Of a stretch of 64,000 nt of DNA, positions 37,813 through 44,902 are shown piece by piece (position 1 is the stretch's first letter; each line of letters opens with the position of its first letter). The notes beneath the pieces were generated by a model. The model worked only from the letters and a program-made list of their open reading frames with translations. It made no database searches and was not told where the DNA came from. The DNA is from Flavobacterium denitrificans DSM 15936. GTDB taxonomy: Bacteria > Bacteroidota > Bacteroidia > Flavobacteriales > Flavobacteriaceae. The translations under genes and the position numbers were made by a program. Location: the NCBI RefSeq assembly GCF_000425445.1, contig NZ_AUDL01000008.1, positions 124,001 to 188,000 on the forward strand, read 5' to 3'.

Positions 37813-39612
37813 TTACTTTATATTTGTCTTTATATCAAAATTCATCATATTGAAAGTTGCAATTTTTGGCTTCCAATGGGTATTAAATGTGTTGTTTTTT
37901 ATTACAACTTTTTTGCAGGCAGTAAGTTTAAAAGCATCTTCGTTTGAAACTTCTCCCACTAAATCTGACTGATTTATAGTATTATTAGAAAAAAACAATC
38001 CATCAGTCGAACGAGCTGACAAAATAGATTTGTCCAAAACAGTAAATGTATTTTCCTGAATTCTGATATTATGATGCACAAAATACCCTTTTACTAGTTC
38101 ATGATTCTCAGGCGCTATATTTATAACCGTACCCGAATTATATGCGCATTCTTCAAAAGTATTATTCTGAATCGTCACATCAGCGACTGACCCCGATTCA
38201 AACCAATTTGAAGCATCGTCAGCTATTAAAATTGCATGCATTCCTGTTCGATAGAAAATGTTATTTTCTATCCGTATTTTTCTGCGCGTAGTCAACAATA
38301 TTCCTCTTGTATTGGTGCGCTCAAATCTTGAATTTCGGATTGTAACTTCCGGAGTCCAAGTTATATTTTCAATTACATCCCCTATTTTTATTTTTTCTGA
38401 AATTTCATTTTCTAAAACCAATTCCATTTCTTTTTTGCTGATCAATTTTGCCGATTTCACTTTGCCAAAAACAATTGTTTTCAATGTTTTCGGACTTACA
38501 AAACTGATGCTGTCACCAGCGAAAAAAGCTTCAAACCCATACGTCTGATGGTGCATGAATTGCACTTTTATTTTCTTGTTTCCTGAAATTTCAGTTATTT
38601 TTAAATGCGTCCCGTGCACATTTATCGCATCATCATGCGCTCCTGATGTTTTGCAATCGGTGACCAAAATTTTTCCTTTACAACCTGAAAAATGGAAACA
38701 ATCAGCAAAAGATGCAATTACACGTCCCGAATTTTCGCGGGGTGCCACTACAACTTTTGAAAGTGTTATATTTTCGGCAAACTGAGAAACAATTCCCAAA
38801 CCGTGCATAAAATGCATTTTGATATTAGACAACACAACATCTTTACTCAATGTAATAAATCCACCGCAATTATCACGGTATGTATCACGGATTGAAAGCA
38901 CATCTCCTGTCTTATATTTATCTTTTGAGAAATCACCTTCAAATAAAACTTCTCTGTTTTCCTGCTGAATTGCTTTTGATTTCAAAAAAGGTTCAAATGA
39001 GGAATAATGCATTCTGTTTTGCTGATCCAGTGCAATCGTATGATGCGAATTACTTTTCCAACCTTCCCCATAAAAACCAATTTTTCCGTTTTCGATAAAA
39101 TATTTAGAATCGGGATGGATTTTTAATTTTACTGCAGATGGCGAAACCCAAACAACAGTCGCCTCTGACATTGTTGGTCTTTCATAATCAAACTGAAGAT
39201 TCTTAATTTCAATGTTTTCACAATTGAATAAGGCAAACGAAATCATTTTTCCATGTAAAACAACCAATGTATTGTTTCCGTCTAAAGTCACATTTTTTAA
39301 ATGATCGAAGAAAAAGCCAATGTTTTTGATCTTGGATAATGTATCACTTTCAGTCGCATTCGAAATGTAAATTTCTTTTTTAACCGAATCTTCCGGCCAC
39401 AAATCAATTCTTCCACCAGGTAATTGAACAACTACATTTTTCCTTCCCGAACATTTTTTTAATGCTTCAGAAATTCCTTTACTAGCGTTCTGATAACTAT
39501 TCGGTTTCACTCCAAATTCCGTCACTTTTACAGTATCTATAACCTGACACGAAACCTTTATTGCCATCAAAAAAAACAAAAAGGATAAGAACATTTGTTT
39601 ATGGAATATCAT
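37813..39612 (-). CDS. GH110 alpha-1,3-galactosidase-like beta-helix enzyme
   Basis: 599 residues with an N-terminal hydrophobic signal (MIFHKQMFLSFLFFLMA). The body is a right-handed beta-helix (repeated xxINNxTFxx-like turns: RIENNIFYRT, IQNNTFEEC, IQENTF, SNNTINQ). The central block has Asp304 in FADCFHFSGCKG and Asp327-Asp328 in GAHDDAINVHGTH; this DCFHF/HDDAINVHG arrangement, with 23-24 residues between the acids, is that of GH110 alpha-1,3-galactosidases. Known GH110 enzymes remove terminal alpha-1,3-galactose, as in blood group B or alpha-Gal epitopes. Its presence suggests that the target glycans may carry alpha-galactose, which would point to animal as well as plant material. It is 32 bp after the SDR gene's stop. 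Confidence 0.85.
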   Translation of the reverse strand: MIFHKQMFLSFLFFLMAIKVSCQVIDTVKVTEFGVKPNSYQNASKGISEALKKCSGRKNVVVQLPGGRIDLWPEDSVKKEIYISNATESDTLSKIKNIGFFFDHLKNVTLDGNNTLVVLHGKMISFALFNCENIEIKNLQFDYERPTMSEATVVWVSPSAVKLKIHPDSKYFIENGKIGFYGEGWKSNSHHTIALDQQNRMHYSSFEPFLKSKAIQQENREVLFEGDFSKDKYKTGDVLSIRDTYRDNCGGFITLSKDVVLSNIKMHFMHGLGIVSQFAENITLSKVVVAPRENSGRVIASFADCFHFSGCKGKILVTDCKTSGAHDDAINVHGTHLKITEISGNKKIKVQFMHHQTYGFEAFFAGDSISFVSPKTLKTIVFGKVKSAKLISKKEMELVLENEISEKIKIGDVIENITWTPEVTIRNSRFERTNTRGILLTTRRKIRIENNIFYRTGMHAILIADDASNWFESGSVADVTIQNNTFEECAYNSGTVINIAPENHELVKGYFVHHNIRIQENTFTVLDKSILSARSTDGLFFSNNTINQSDLVGEVSNEDAFKLTACKKVVIKNNTFNTHWKPKIATFNMMNFDIKTNIK

Positions 39613-39644
39613 TTTAATTTTTGGATTAATAGTTAATCTTAAAA

Positions 39645-40424
39645 TTATAATGAACGATCCAAATGTGTATAACCGCCATCAACATGAATCAGTTGTCCTG
39701 TTGTATGACTTGATCTGTCAGACAATAAGAATACTGCCATATTAGCGATTTCTTCTGCTGTTGTCATTCTGTTTTCAAATGGAATTTTAGCAGTAATTTC
39801 TTTTAATTTTTGCTCTGGATTTTCAAGTGTATTGATCCATGCGTCGTATAATGGTGTATAACATTCGGCCACAATTACGGCATTTACACGTATTCCGTAT
39901 TTTAACAATTCAACAGCCCATTCGCGAGTCAGGGCATTGCGTCCACCGTTTGAAGCTGCATACGCTGATGTGTTTCCTTGTCCAGTATCAGCCGTTTTTG
40001 AACCAATATTAACGATAGCTCCTTTTGTTTTCTTCAACTCAGGCAAAGCATGTTGTGCCATTAAATAATAGTGCACCAGATTTTTATGAATTGAAGACAT
40101 GAATTTTTCATAATCGCCGCTTTCCAAACCAACGCCATCATTTACTCCAGCATTATTAATCAATCCGTCGATTCGTCCACATAATGCAACAACTTGGTCA
40201 ACTGCATCTTTACAAGCCTCGGGATTTGTAAGCTCCGCAGAAACTGCTAATGCTCTTCCGCCTTCAGCTTCTATTTCTCTGATTGCATTTTCATTATCGG
40301 CTTTACTTCTTCCTACAATTACCGGAATTGCACCTTCTCCCGCCAAAACTTTACAGATTCCAAGTCCAATTCCTTTTGCTCCGCCAGTTACAATAATTAT
40401 TTTATCAGTAAGGTTAAGATTCAT
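39645..40424 (-). CDS. SDR oxidoreductase, probable L-fucose dehydrogenase (YxxxN variant)
   Basis: 259 residues from the ATG at 40424 (MNLNLTDKI); the longer frame adds an unusual leader. TGGAKGIG at 13-20 and NNAG at 90-93 are normal, Ser142 is present, but the catalytic motif reads YAASN (155-159), so the usual lysine is asparagine (codon AAC, read directly). It lies next to the fuconolactonase and mutarotase, an arrangement seen in the Campylobacter jejuni fucose locus where an SDR oxidises fucose to the lactone. The role is therefore probably fucose (or related deoxysugar) dehydrogenase. The Asn may be a feature of the subfamily rather than a loss; alternative catalysis cannot be judged here. 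Confidence 0.82.
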   Translation of the reverse strand: MNLNLTDKIIIVTGGAKGIGLGICKVLAGEGAIPVIVGRSKADNENAIREIEAEGGRALAVSAELTNPEACKDAVDQVVALCGRIDGLINNAGVNDGVGLESGDYEKFMSSIHKNLVHYYLMAQHALPELKKTKGAIVNIGSKTADTGQGNTSAYAASNGGRNALTREWAVELLKYGIRVNAVIVAECYTPLYDAWINTLENPEQKLKEITAKIPFENRMTTAEEIANMAVFLLSDRSSHTTGQLIHVDGGYTHLDRSL

Positions 40425-40495
40425 TTTGTATGCTATTTTAGTTAGATAGTTTTTTGACTGTGCGTACATAAACTCACAATCATGGTCGTTTTTTT

Positions 40496-41323
40496 TTACA
40501 AATGATAAAAATTAAAGGCGTTTTCGCTCCAAAATTTATCCTGATCTGTTTTTGAAAATTTCGAAAAATAGTCTTCAACAATTTCACATGATTCGGCGTA
40601 TGAAGCAGCGAGTAAACTCACAGGCCAATCGCTTCCGAACATTAAGCGTTCAATCCCAAAAACCTCAGTAACAACATCTAAACAACTCATAAAGTCTGTT
40701 GCAGTCCAATTATTCCAGTCGGCTTCGGTTACTAATCCAGACACTTTGCACATCACGTTTGGAAATTTAGCAATAGCTCGTATTCCGTTTTCCCAATCTG
40801 TGAATTCTTTATTTTTAAAATCCGGTTTTGCCAAATGGTCAATAACAAATTTTTGTTCCGGAAAGTTTGCTACAAGTTTTGCTGCATTTTCCAAATGTTT
40901 CGGAAAAATCAAAATATCATAGGTGAAATTATGTTTTGCTAATTGCGAAATTCCACGCTGAAATTTTGGTTGCAGCATAAAATCAATATCAGCTTCTGCC
41001 TGAATAATATGCCTGAATCCTTTTAACTTTTCAAATTGGGCATAATATCCCAAGCGCTCTTCAATATTCGCATCACATAAATCTATCCATCCAACAACGC
41101 CTTTTATGAAAGGATTGTCTTTAGCCAAGTCAAGCAGAAAAAATGTCTCTTCTTCACTTTGATCAGCTTGAACCGCTACACAACCACCAAACTGATTTTC
41201 GAATAATATGGGTTCCAAATCAGCAGGCAAAAAATCACGCTTGATCACTTTCATTTCATCCGTAATCCAAGCATCCTTTACAGGGTCGTATTTCCAAAAA
41301 TGCTGGTGGCTATCGATTTTCAT
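40496..41323 (-). CDS. Amidohydrolase family 2, probable L-fuconolactonase
   Basis: 275 residues, no signal peptide. The metal-site motifs of this COG3618-type family are present: DSHQHFW (His6, His8), FVIDHLAKP in the middle and FGSDWPVS with Asp232. Members hydrolyse sugar lactones such as L-fucono-1,4/1,5-lactone. It overlaps the mutarotase gene by 14 bp (translational coupling) and precedes the SDR by 71 bp, giving a three-gene set: mutarotase, lactonase, dehydrogenase. That is the upper part of the non-phosphorylating L-fucose pathway; the dehydratase and second SDR are encoded at 2-5 kb. A rhamnonolactonase role is possible but less likely among seven fucosidases. Confidence 0.88.
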   Translation of the reverse strand: MKIDSHQHFWKYDPVKDAWITDEMKVIKRDFLPADLEPILFENQFGGCVAVQADQSEEETFFLLDLAKDNPFIKGVVGWIDLCDANIEERLGYYAQFEKLKGFRHIIQAEADIDFMLQPKFQRGISQLAKHNFTYDILIFPKHLENAAKLVANFPEQKFVIDHLAKPDFKNKEFTDWENGIRAIAKFPNVMCKVSGLVTEADWNNWTATDFMSCLDVVTEVFGIERLMFGSDWPVSLLAASYAESCEIVEDYFSKFSKTDQDKFWSENAFNFYHL

Positions 41324-41657
41324 TTAGGTCAAATATTTTTTCCATCATCATCCATTTTTCACCTTCTTTTGCCCATGGCAAAGCTTTTTGATATTTCCAC
41401 ATCAATTCTTCCCATTTCTGAACTACGGGATTATTGGCATCCATTTCTCCTTTTCTTTCAAAAGTAAACGTCTCGTTGGCTTCGATAATCATAAACATTC
41501 TGTTTCCGACACAATAAATATCAAGATTCTCAATTCCCGAATTGGTAATGCTTTCTGTAATTTCTGGCCAAATTTTTTCATGATATTTTTTATACTCTTC
41601 GATTAAATTGGGATCTTCAATTAAATCTAAAGCGAGACAATATTTTTGAGTTACCAT
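41310..41657 (-). CDS. L-rhamnose/L-fucose mutarotase family protein
   Basis: 115 residues, a compact ferredoxin-like fold typical of the RhaM/YiiL family. His26 (YKKYHEKIWPEI) and a tryptophan-rich C-terminus (WEELMWKYQ, EKWMMMEKIF) are the characteristic parts. The family interconverts alpha and beta anomers of 6-deoxysugars; in C. jejuni a member sits in the fucose locus with lactonase, SDR and FucP. Here it heads the upper fucose pathway and overlaps the lactonase gene. It begins 83 bp after a GH29 fucosidase gene, so anomers released by retaining or inverting fucosidases would be rebalanced for the dehydrogenase. Fucose rather than rhamnose is inferred from context. Confidence 0.88.
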   Translation of the reverse strand: MVTQKYCLALDLIEDPNLIEEYKKYHEKIWPEITESITNSGIENLDIYCVGNRMFMIIEANETFTFERKGEMDANNPVVQKWEELMWKYQKALPWAKEGEKWMMMEKIFDLNENR

Positions 41658-41740
41658 AGTATTTTATTTAAAATTTAGGTTGAAACCTAAAATTACTGAT
41701 TATCGATTAAAAAACAATTTAAATCAGAGATTAGAAATTG

Positions 41741-43186
41741 TTATTGAGCCGTTACTTTTAAAACTACTCCGGCTTGTTTTGCAAGCTCTGCGCGCAATGC
41801 TTTCGGAATTGTTATACTAATTCCGCCCTTTACATTTTTATAACTTAGCTTTTGTTTGCTTGCCAAAAGCATCACATTTGCTTTACCTTTTAAATTGTTT
41901 TTAATTACAATTTCTGCAGGTATTTCTTTTTCATTTGCTTGTGGAAGATAAATTCCGAAGATTGTTTTTTCTCCTTTCGAAGTATAACATAAATTGCCTT
42001 CAGAATAAGGTGCTACAGGTTTTGTCCCATAAATAGCATCTCCATTAATATCAAGCCATTTTCCAACTTCGGCTAACGCTTGCTGAATTTTCGGTTCAAA
42101 ATCTCCTTTTCCGTCTGGGCCAACACCTAGCAATAAATTTCCGCCCTTAGCAACAATACCGGTCAATAGCTGAATAACCTCTTTACCTGATTTGTATTTA
42201 TCATTTGGCACCCATCCCCAATCATTTCCAAGTGTTACACAGCTTTCCCATGGCACTGGAATTGGTTTTTCAAGCACTTTTCGCTCAGGAGTCAAATAAT
42301 CTTCATATTCTCCAGGAACCCAGCGATCTACCACAATAAGTCCGGGTTGTTTTTTACGTGCTGTTTCGGCAATCAATTTCATATCAATATCCAAATTCTG
42401 ACGGCCTTTTTTGCCAGCAGTTTGTTTTGGATCTGAAGGACGAACCCATCCGCCATCAAGCCAAAGTATATCTACTTTTCCGTAATCAGAAGTCAATTCA
42501 TTCAGCTGATTTTGCGTGTATTTCACAAAATTCTGCCATCTCTCGGGATGTGCTTTAACATCGTAATTCGGATTTCTATCTTTTGGAGGGTAATATTTCC
42601 ACCAAAAATCCTGCGAAGTCCAGTCTGGTTTTGAAAAATAAATTCCAACAGACAAACCCTCTTTGCGCGATGCATCTAAAACATTTTTCAATACATCTGG
42701 TTTTGGATTCTTGGCATTAGGCAAATTGGGATTTGTAATTTTGAAATCAGTGAATTTTGAATCGTACATACAAAATCCATCATGATGTTTGGAAGTAAAA
42801 ATCATATACTTCGCTCCAGCGCTTTTAAACATTTTTGCCCATTTTTCAGCATCCAGATTTACAGGATTTAAACTAAATCTAGCACCGCGATAATCAGATG
42901 CAAACGAATCGTAATCGTCATACCCGTTTCGGGTAACCCAGTCTTCAGGTGCCAATCCCCACGACTCGCAAATTCCCAACTGACTGTATAATCCCATATG
43001 AATTAAAACGCCGAATTTGTAATCCTGCCATTTTGCCAAATTGTCTTTTACCGCTTTGTCTTTAGGACCTATATAAGTATTTCCGGGTATTTTTTCATTT
43101 TCCGGCATAATATCGCCCTGAGCATACGACAGGGTTCCTGCTGCAAAACAACAAACGGACAGTATTAATTTTATGCTGCTTTTCAT
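41741..43186 (-). CDS. GH29 alpha-L-fucosidase (paralogue group A)
   Basis: 481 residues, signal peptide ending LSYAQ. Motifs: FGVLIHMGLYSQLG (58-71), TSKHHDGFCMYD (131-142) and nucleophile Asp244 in ILWLDGGWV. It is a close paralogue of the GH29 at 48622 (the blocks GLYSQLG, ESWGLAPEDWVTR and KPDWT are shared at matching positions) and more distantly of that at 54585. First gene of the seven-gene unit ending at 33860; an operator-like palindrome lies about 85 bp upstream. Exported, probably periplasmic. Fucosyl linkage not readable; the paralogues suggest several related fucosyl positions on one glycan. Confidence 0.95.
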   Translation of the reverse strand: MKSSIKLILSVCCFAAGTLSYAQGDIMPENEKIPGNTYIGPKDKAVKDNLAKWQDYKFGVLIHMGLYSQLGICESWGLAPEDWVTRNGYDDYDSFASDYRGARFSLNPVNLDAEKWAKMFKSAGAKYMIFTSKHHDGFCMYDSKFTDFKITNPNLPNAKNPKPDVLKNVLDASRKEGLSVGIYFSKPDWTSQDFWWKYYPPKDRNPNYDVKAHPERWQNFVKYTQNQLNELTSDYGKVDILWLDGGWVRPSDPKQTAGKKGRQNLDIDMKLIAETARKKQPGLIVVDRWVPGEYEDYLTPERKVLEKPIPVPWESCVTLGNDWGWVPNDKYKSGKEVIQLLTGIVAKGGNLLLGVGPDGKGDFEPKIQQALAEVGKWLDINGDAIYGTKPVAPYSEGNLCYTSKGEKTIFGIYLPQANEKEIPAEIVIKNNLKGKANVMLLASKQKLSYKNVKGGISITIPKALRAELAKQAGVVLKVTAQ

Positions 43187-43552
43187 ATTTTATTTTGACA
43201 CCTAATTATATAGGCACACTTTAAATGTGAGTAATTAATTTCATGTTTTCAAATCGTACAAGTTATTAACTAAATCGTTTTATATAATCAGACATAGTTT
43301 TATTGTAATCTTAGAAAAATAAAATTATTGCATTATAATCTTTTATTTTACCTCAAAATTATCATTAATTAAGCATTTATTATCTTTTTAATAAATACCA
43401 CCAAAAGACAGATTTTTAGCTCACTTTTTTGCAATAAATTATGAGATAAAAAAAAATAGTACGTTATAAAAAGAAATCCTTAAAATGAAGATTTTAATTT
43501 TTAGCAAAATCAAATCCTTAATTTTTAACAAAATTACAAGTGAAAACCAATC
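43187..43552. other. Intergenic stretch between GH29 and AraC
   Basis: 366 AT-rich bases with no gene. It holds the promoter region of the long fucose unit with one operator-like palindrome; no hairpin is evident for the AraC gene that ends at 43553. Confidence 0.6.
43271..43282. promoter_or_regulatory. Candidate LacI-type operator, GH29/fucose unit
   Basis: TAAATCGTTTTA, the mixed-arm form of the palindrome, about 85 bp before the GH29 ATG at 43186. Confidence 0.55.
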
Positions 43553-44419
43553 TTATACCAAAGCATTTTTTCGATATTCTTTTGGTGTAGTACCTATCAA
43601 TTTCTTGAAGAGTTTATTGAAGTTTGAAGCCGTTTTGTAACCACATTCGTAGGCAATTTCAGAAATGCCCAAATCGGTTTCAATTAAATATTTGCAGGCA
43701 TTTGAAACTCTGATTTCATTTAAGTATTCCACAAAAGGCTTTTTGGTTTTAGCCTTGAACATCCTGCAGAAAGAAGTTGGAGTCAGGTTTGCAATTTTTG
43801 AAATTTCATCAAGTGAAATTTCTTCTTTGTAATTTGATTTTACATATTTAAAAACTTCTGCCAGACGATCATTTTTATTGTCCTCATTAATCGGCACGTA
43901 TGAATTATCATTAATATACCTTAAATCTTTACTCCTAGACAAGAGAGACAAAATTTCCATAAGTCCCATCACCACTTCAAAACCCTTCTTTTTGAGAAGT
44001 TTGTTCATTTTTTTTGCGATCAAAGTATTGGTTTCTCCCGTAATAGAAACGCCTTTTATAGCTTGAGCGAAAAACTTTTTAACTTCTTGCGCTTCGGGCA
44101 ATTCATAAAAAGAGTTTCCAAAAAGATCTCGGCTAAAATAAATTACAATGGCTTTGGCTTTAAGACTATTTATTCCTTTATAAAAAATTTCATCGTTAAG
44201 CCAAACGTGTGGAATGTCATCTCCAAGAAAAACCATGTCGCCAGGTTGAAAAGATTCTACCGAATTTCCAATAATTCTTTTACCATGACTCTCTAATATA
44301 TAAACCAATTCAAATTCTGGATGCGAATGAAAAGGAGACTGAAAAAACGACTCTTCACGAGAGAATACAGATAGCGACGTATTTGTATAGGAAGCAATAG
44401 TAGTTTTAACAATTTTCAT
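43553..44419 (-). CDS. AraC-family regulator with cupin-like sensor
   Basis: 288 residues. The N-terminal half is a cupin-type sensor (HSHPEFELVYILESHG at about 31-46, QPGDMVFLGDDIPHVW). The C-terminal third has the two AraC helix-turn-helix units (ISLDEISKIANLTPTSFCRMF and GISEIAYECGYKTASNFNKLF, each cut to its core) ending GTTPKEYR. It should sense a small sugar and probably activates transcription. Divergent from the alpha/beta hydrolase gene at 44903 and located between the two arms of the fucose/N-glycan unit, it may control either arm. Three one-component regulators (GntR, LacI, AraC) in one locus suggest sensing of different sugars. Confidence 0.93.
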   Translation of the reverse strand: MKIVKTTIASYTNTSLSVFSREESFFQSPFHSHPEFELVYILESHGKRIIGNSVESFQPGDMVFLGDDIPHVWLNDEIFYKGINSLKAKAIVIYFSRDLFGNSFYELPEAQEVKKFFAQAIKGVSITGETNTLIAKKMNKLLKKKGFEVVMGLMEILSLLSRSKDLRYINDNSYVPINEDNKNDRLAEVFKYVKSNYKEEISLDEISKIANLTPTSFCRMFKAKTKKPFVEYLNEIRVSNACKYLIETDLGISEIAYECGYKTASNFNKLFKKLIGTTPKEYRKNALV

Positions 44420-44545
44420 TTTCCGAATAATAATGATAATTAATAATTAAATAATGATAAAATTGAATTAATTATTAAATTGATTTAAATATAATTTTAA
44501 TTTACCCTAAAAACAAAAATAACATAAAAATGCATTCTACAATAC

Positions 44546-44557
44546 TAAATCGTTTTA
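44546..44557. promoter_or_regulatory. Candidate LacI-type operator, AraC side
   Basis: TAAATCGTTTTA, identical to the site at 43271-43282, 127 bp upstream of the AraC ATG. Confidence 0.5.
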
Positions 44558-44769
44558 ATAAGATAAAAAAATCAAAAAAAAGTTGTTTTCGCCTCTTATT
44601 TTAGAAAAAAAAACAGACTTGCTTTTTGCTCCGAAAGTCCTAAAAACATTGGAAGCAGAACTAAAATTAAGCCCAAAAATCAAGTCCTTTTTTTGGATAA
44701 AATGATAGAATTGAATTAATAAGTGATTTCTCGATAAAAATATATATCTGGATTGACAACCAATTTTAC

Positions 44770-44803
44770 AAAACGTTTTTAAGCAAAATTTAAAAGCGTT
44801 TTA
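44770..44803. promoter_or_regulatory. Candidate operators, alpha/beta hydrolase promoter
   Basis: AAAACGTTTT (44770-44779, perfect palindrome) and TAAAAGCGTTTTA (44791-44803, with an extra central base), 100-133 bp before the ATG at 44903. Confidence 0.5.
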
Positions 44804-44902
44804 AAAATCTACAAACGCTCCTTTTTATTCTAAACTTAAAAATTATTTAACGACAACTTAATTGAAAAGTGTTGGAATAAAAAAACAAAAACTAAAAAAC
44901 AA

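Larger units (their letters stand above)
44420..44902. other. Divergent promoter region, AraC / alpha-beta hydrolase
   Basis: 483 bases without a convincing gene. Three CG-centred near-palindromes are present, two of them within 135 bp of the hydrolase start; the rest is A/T-rich. Confidence 0.6.
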
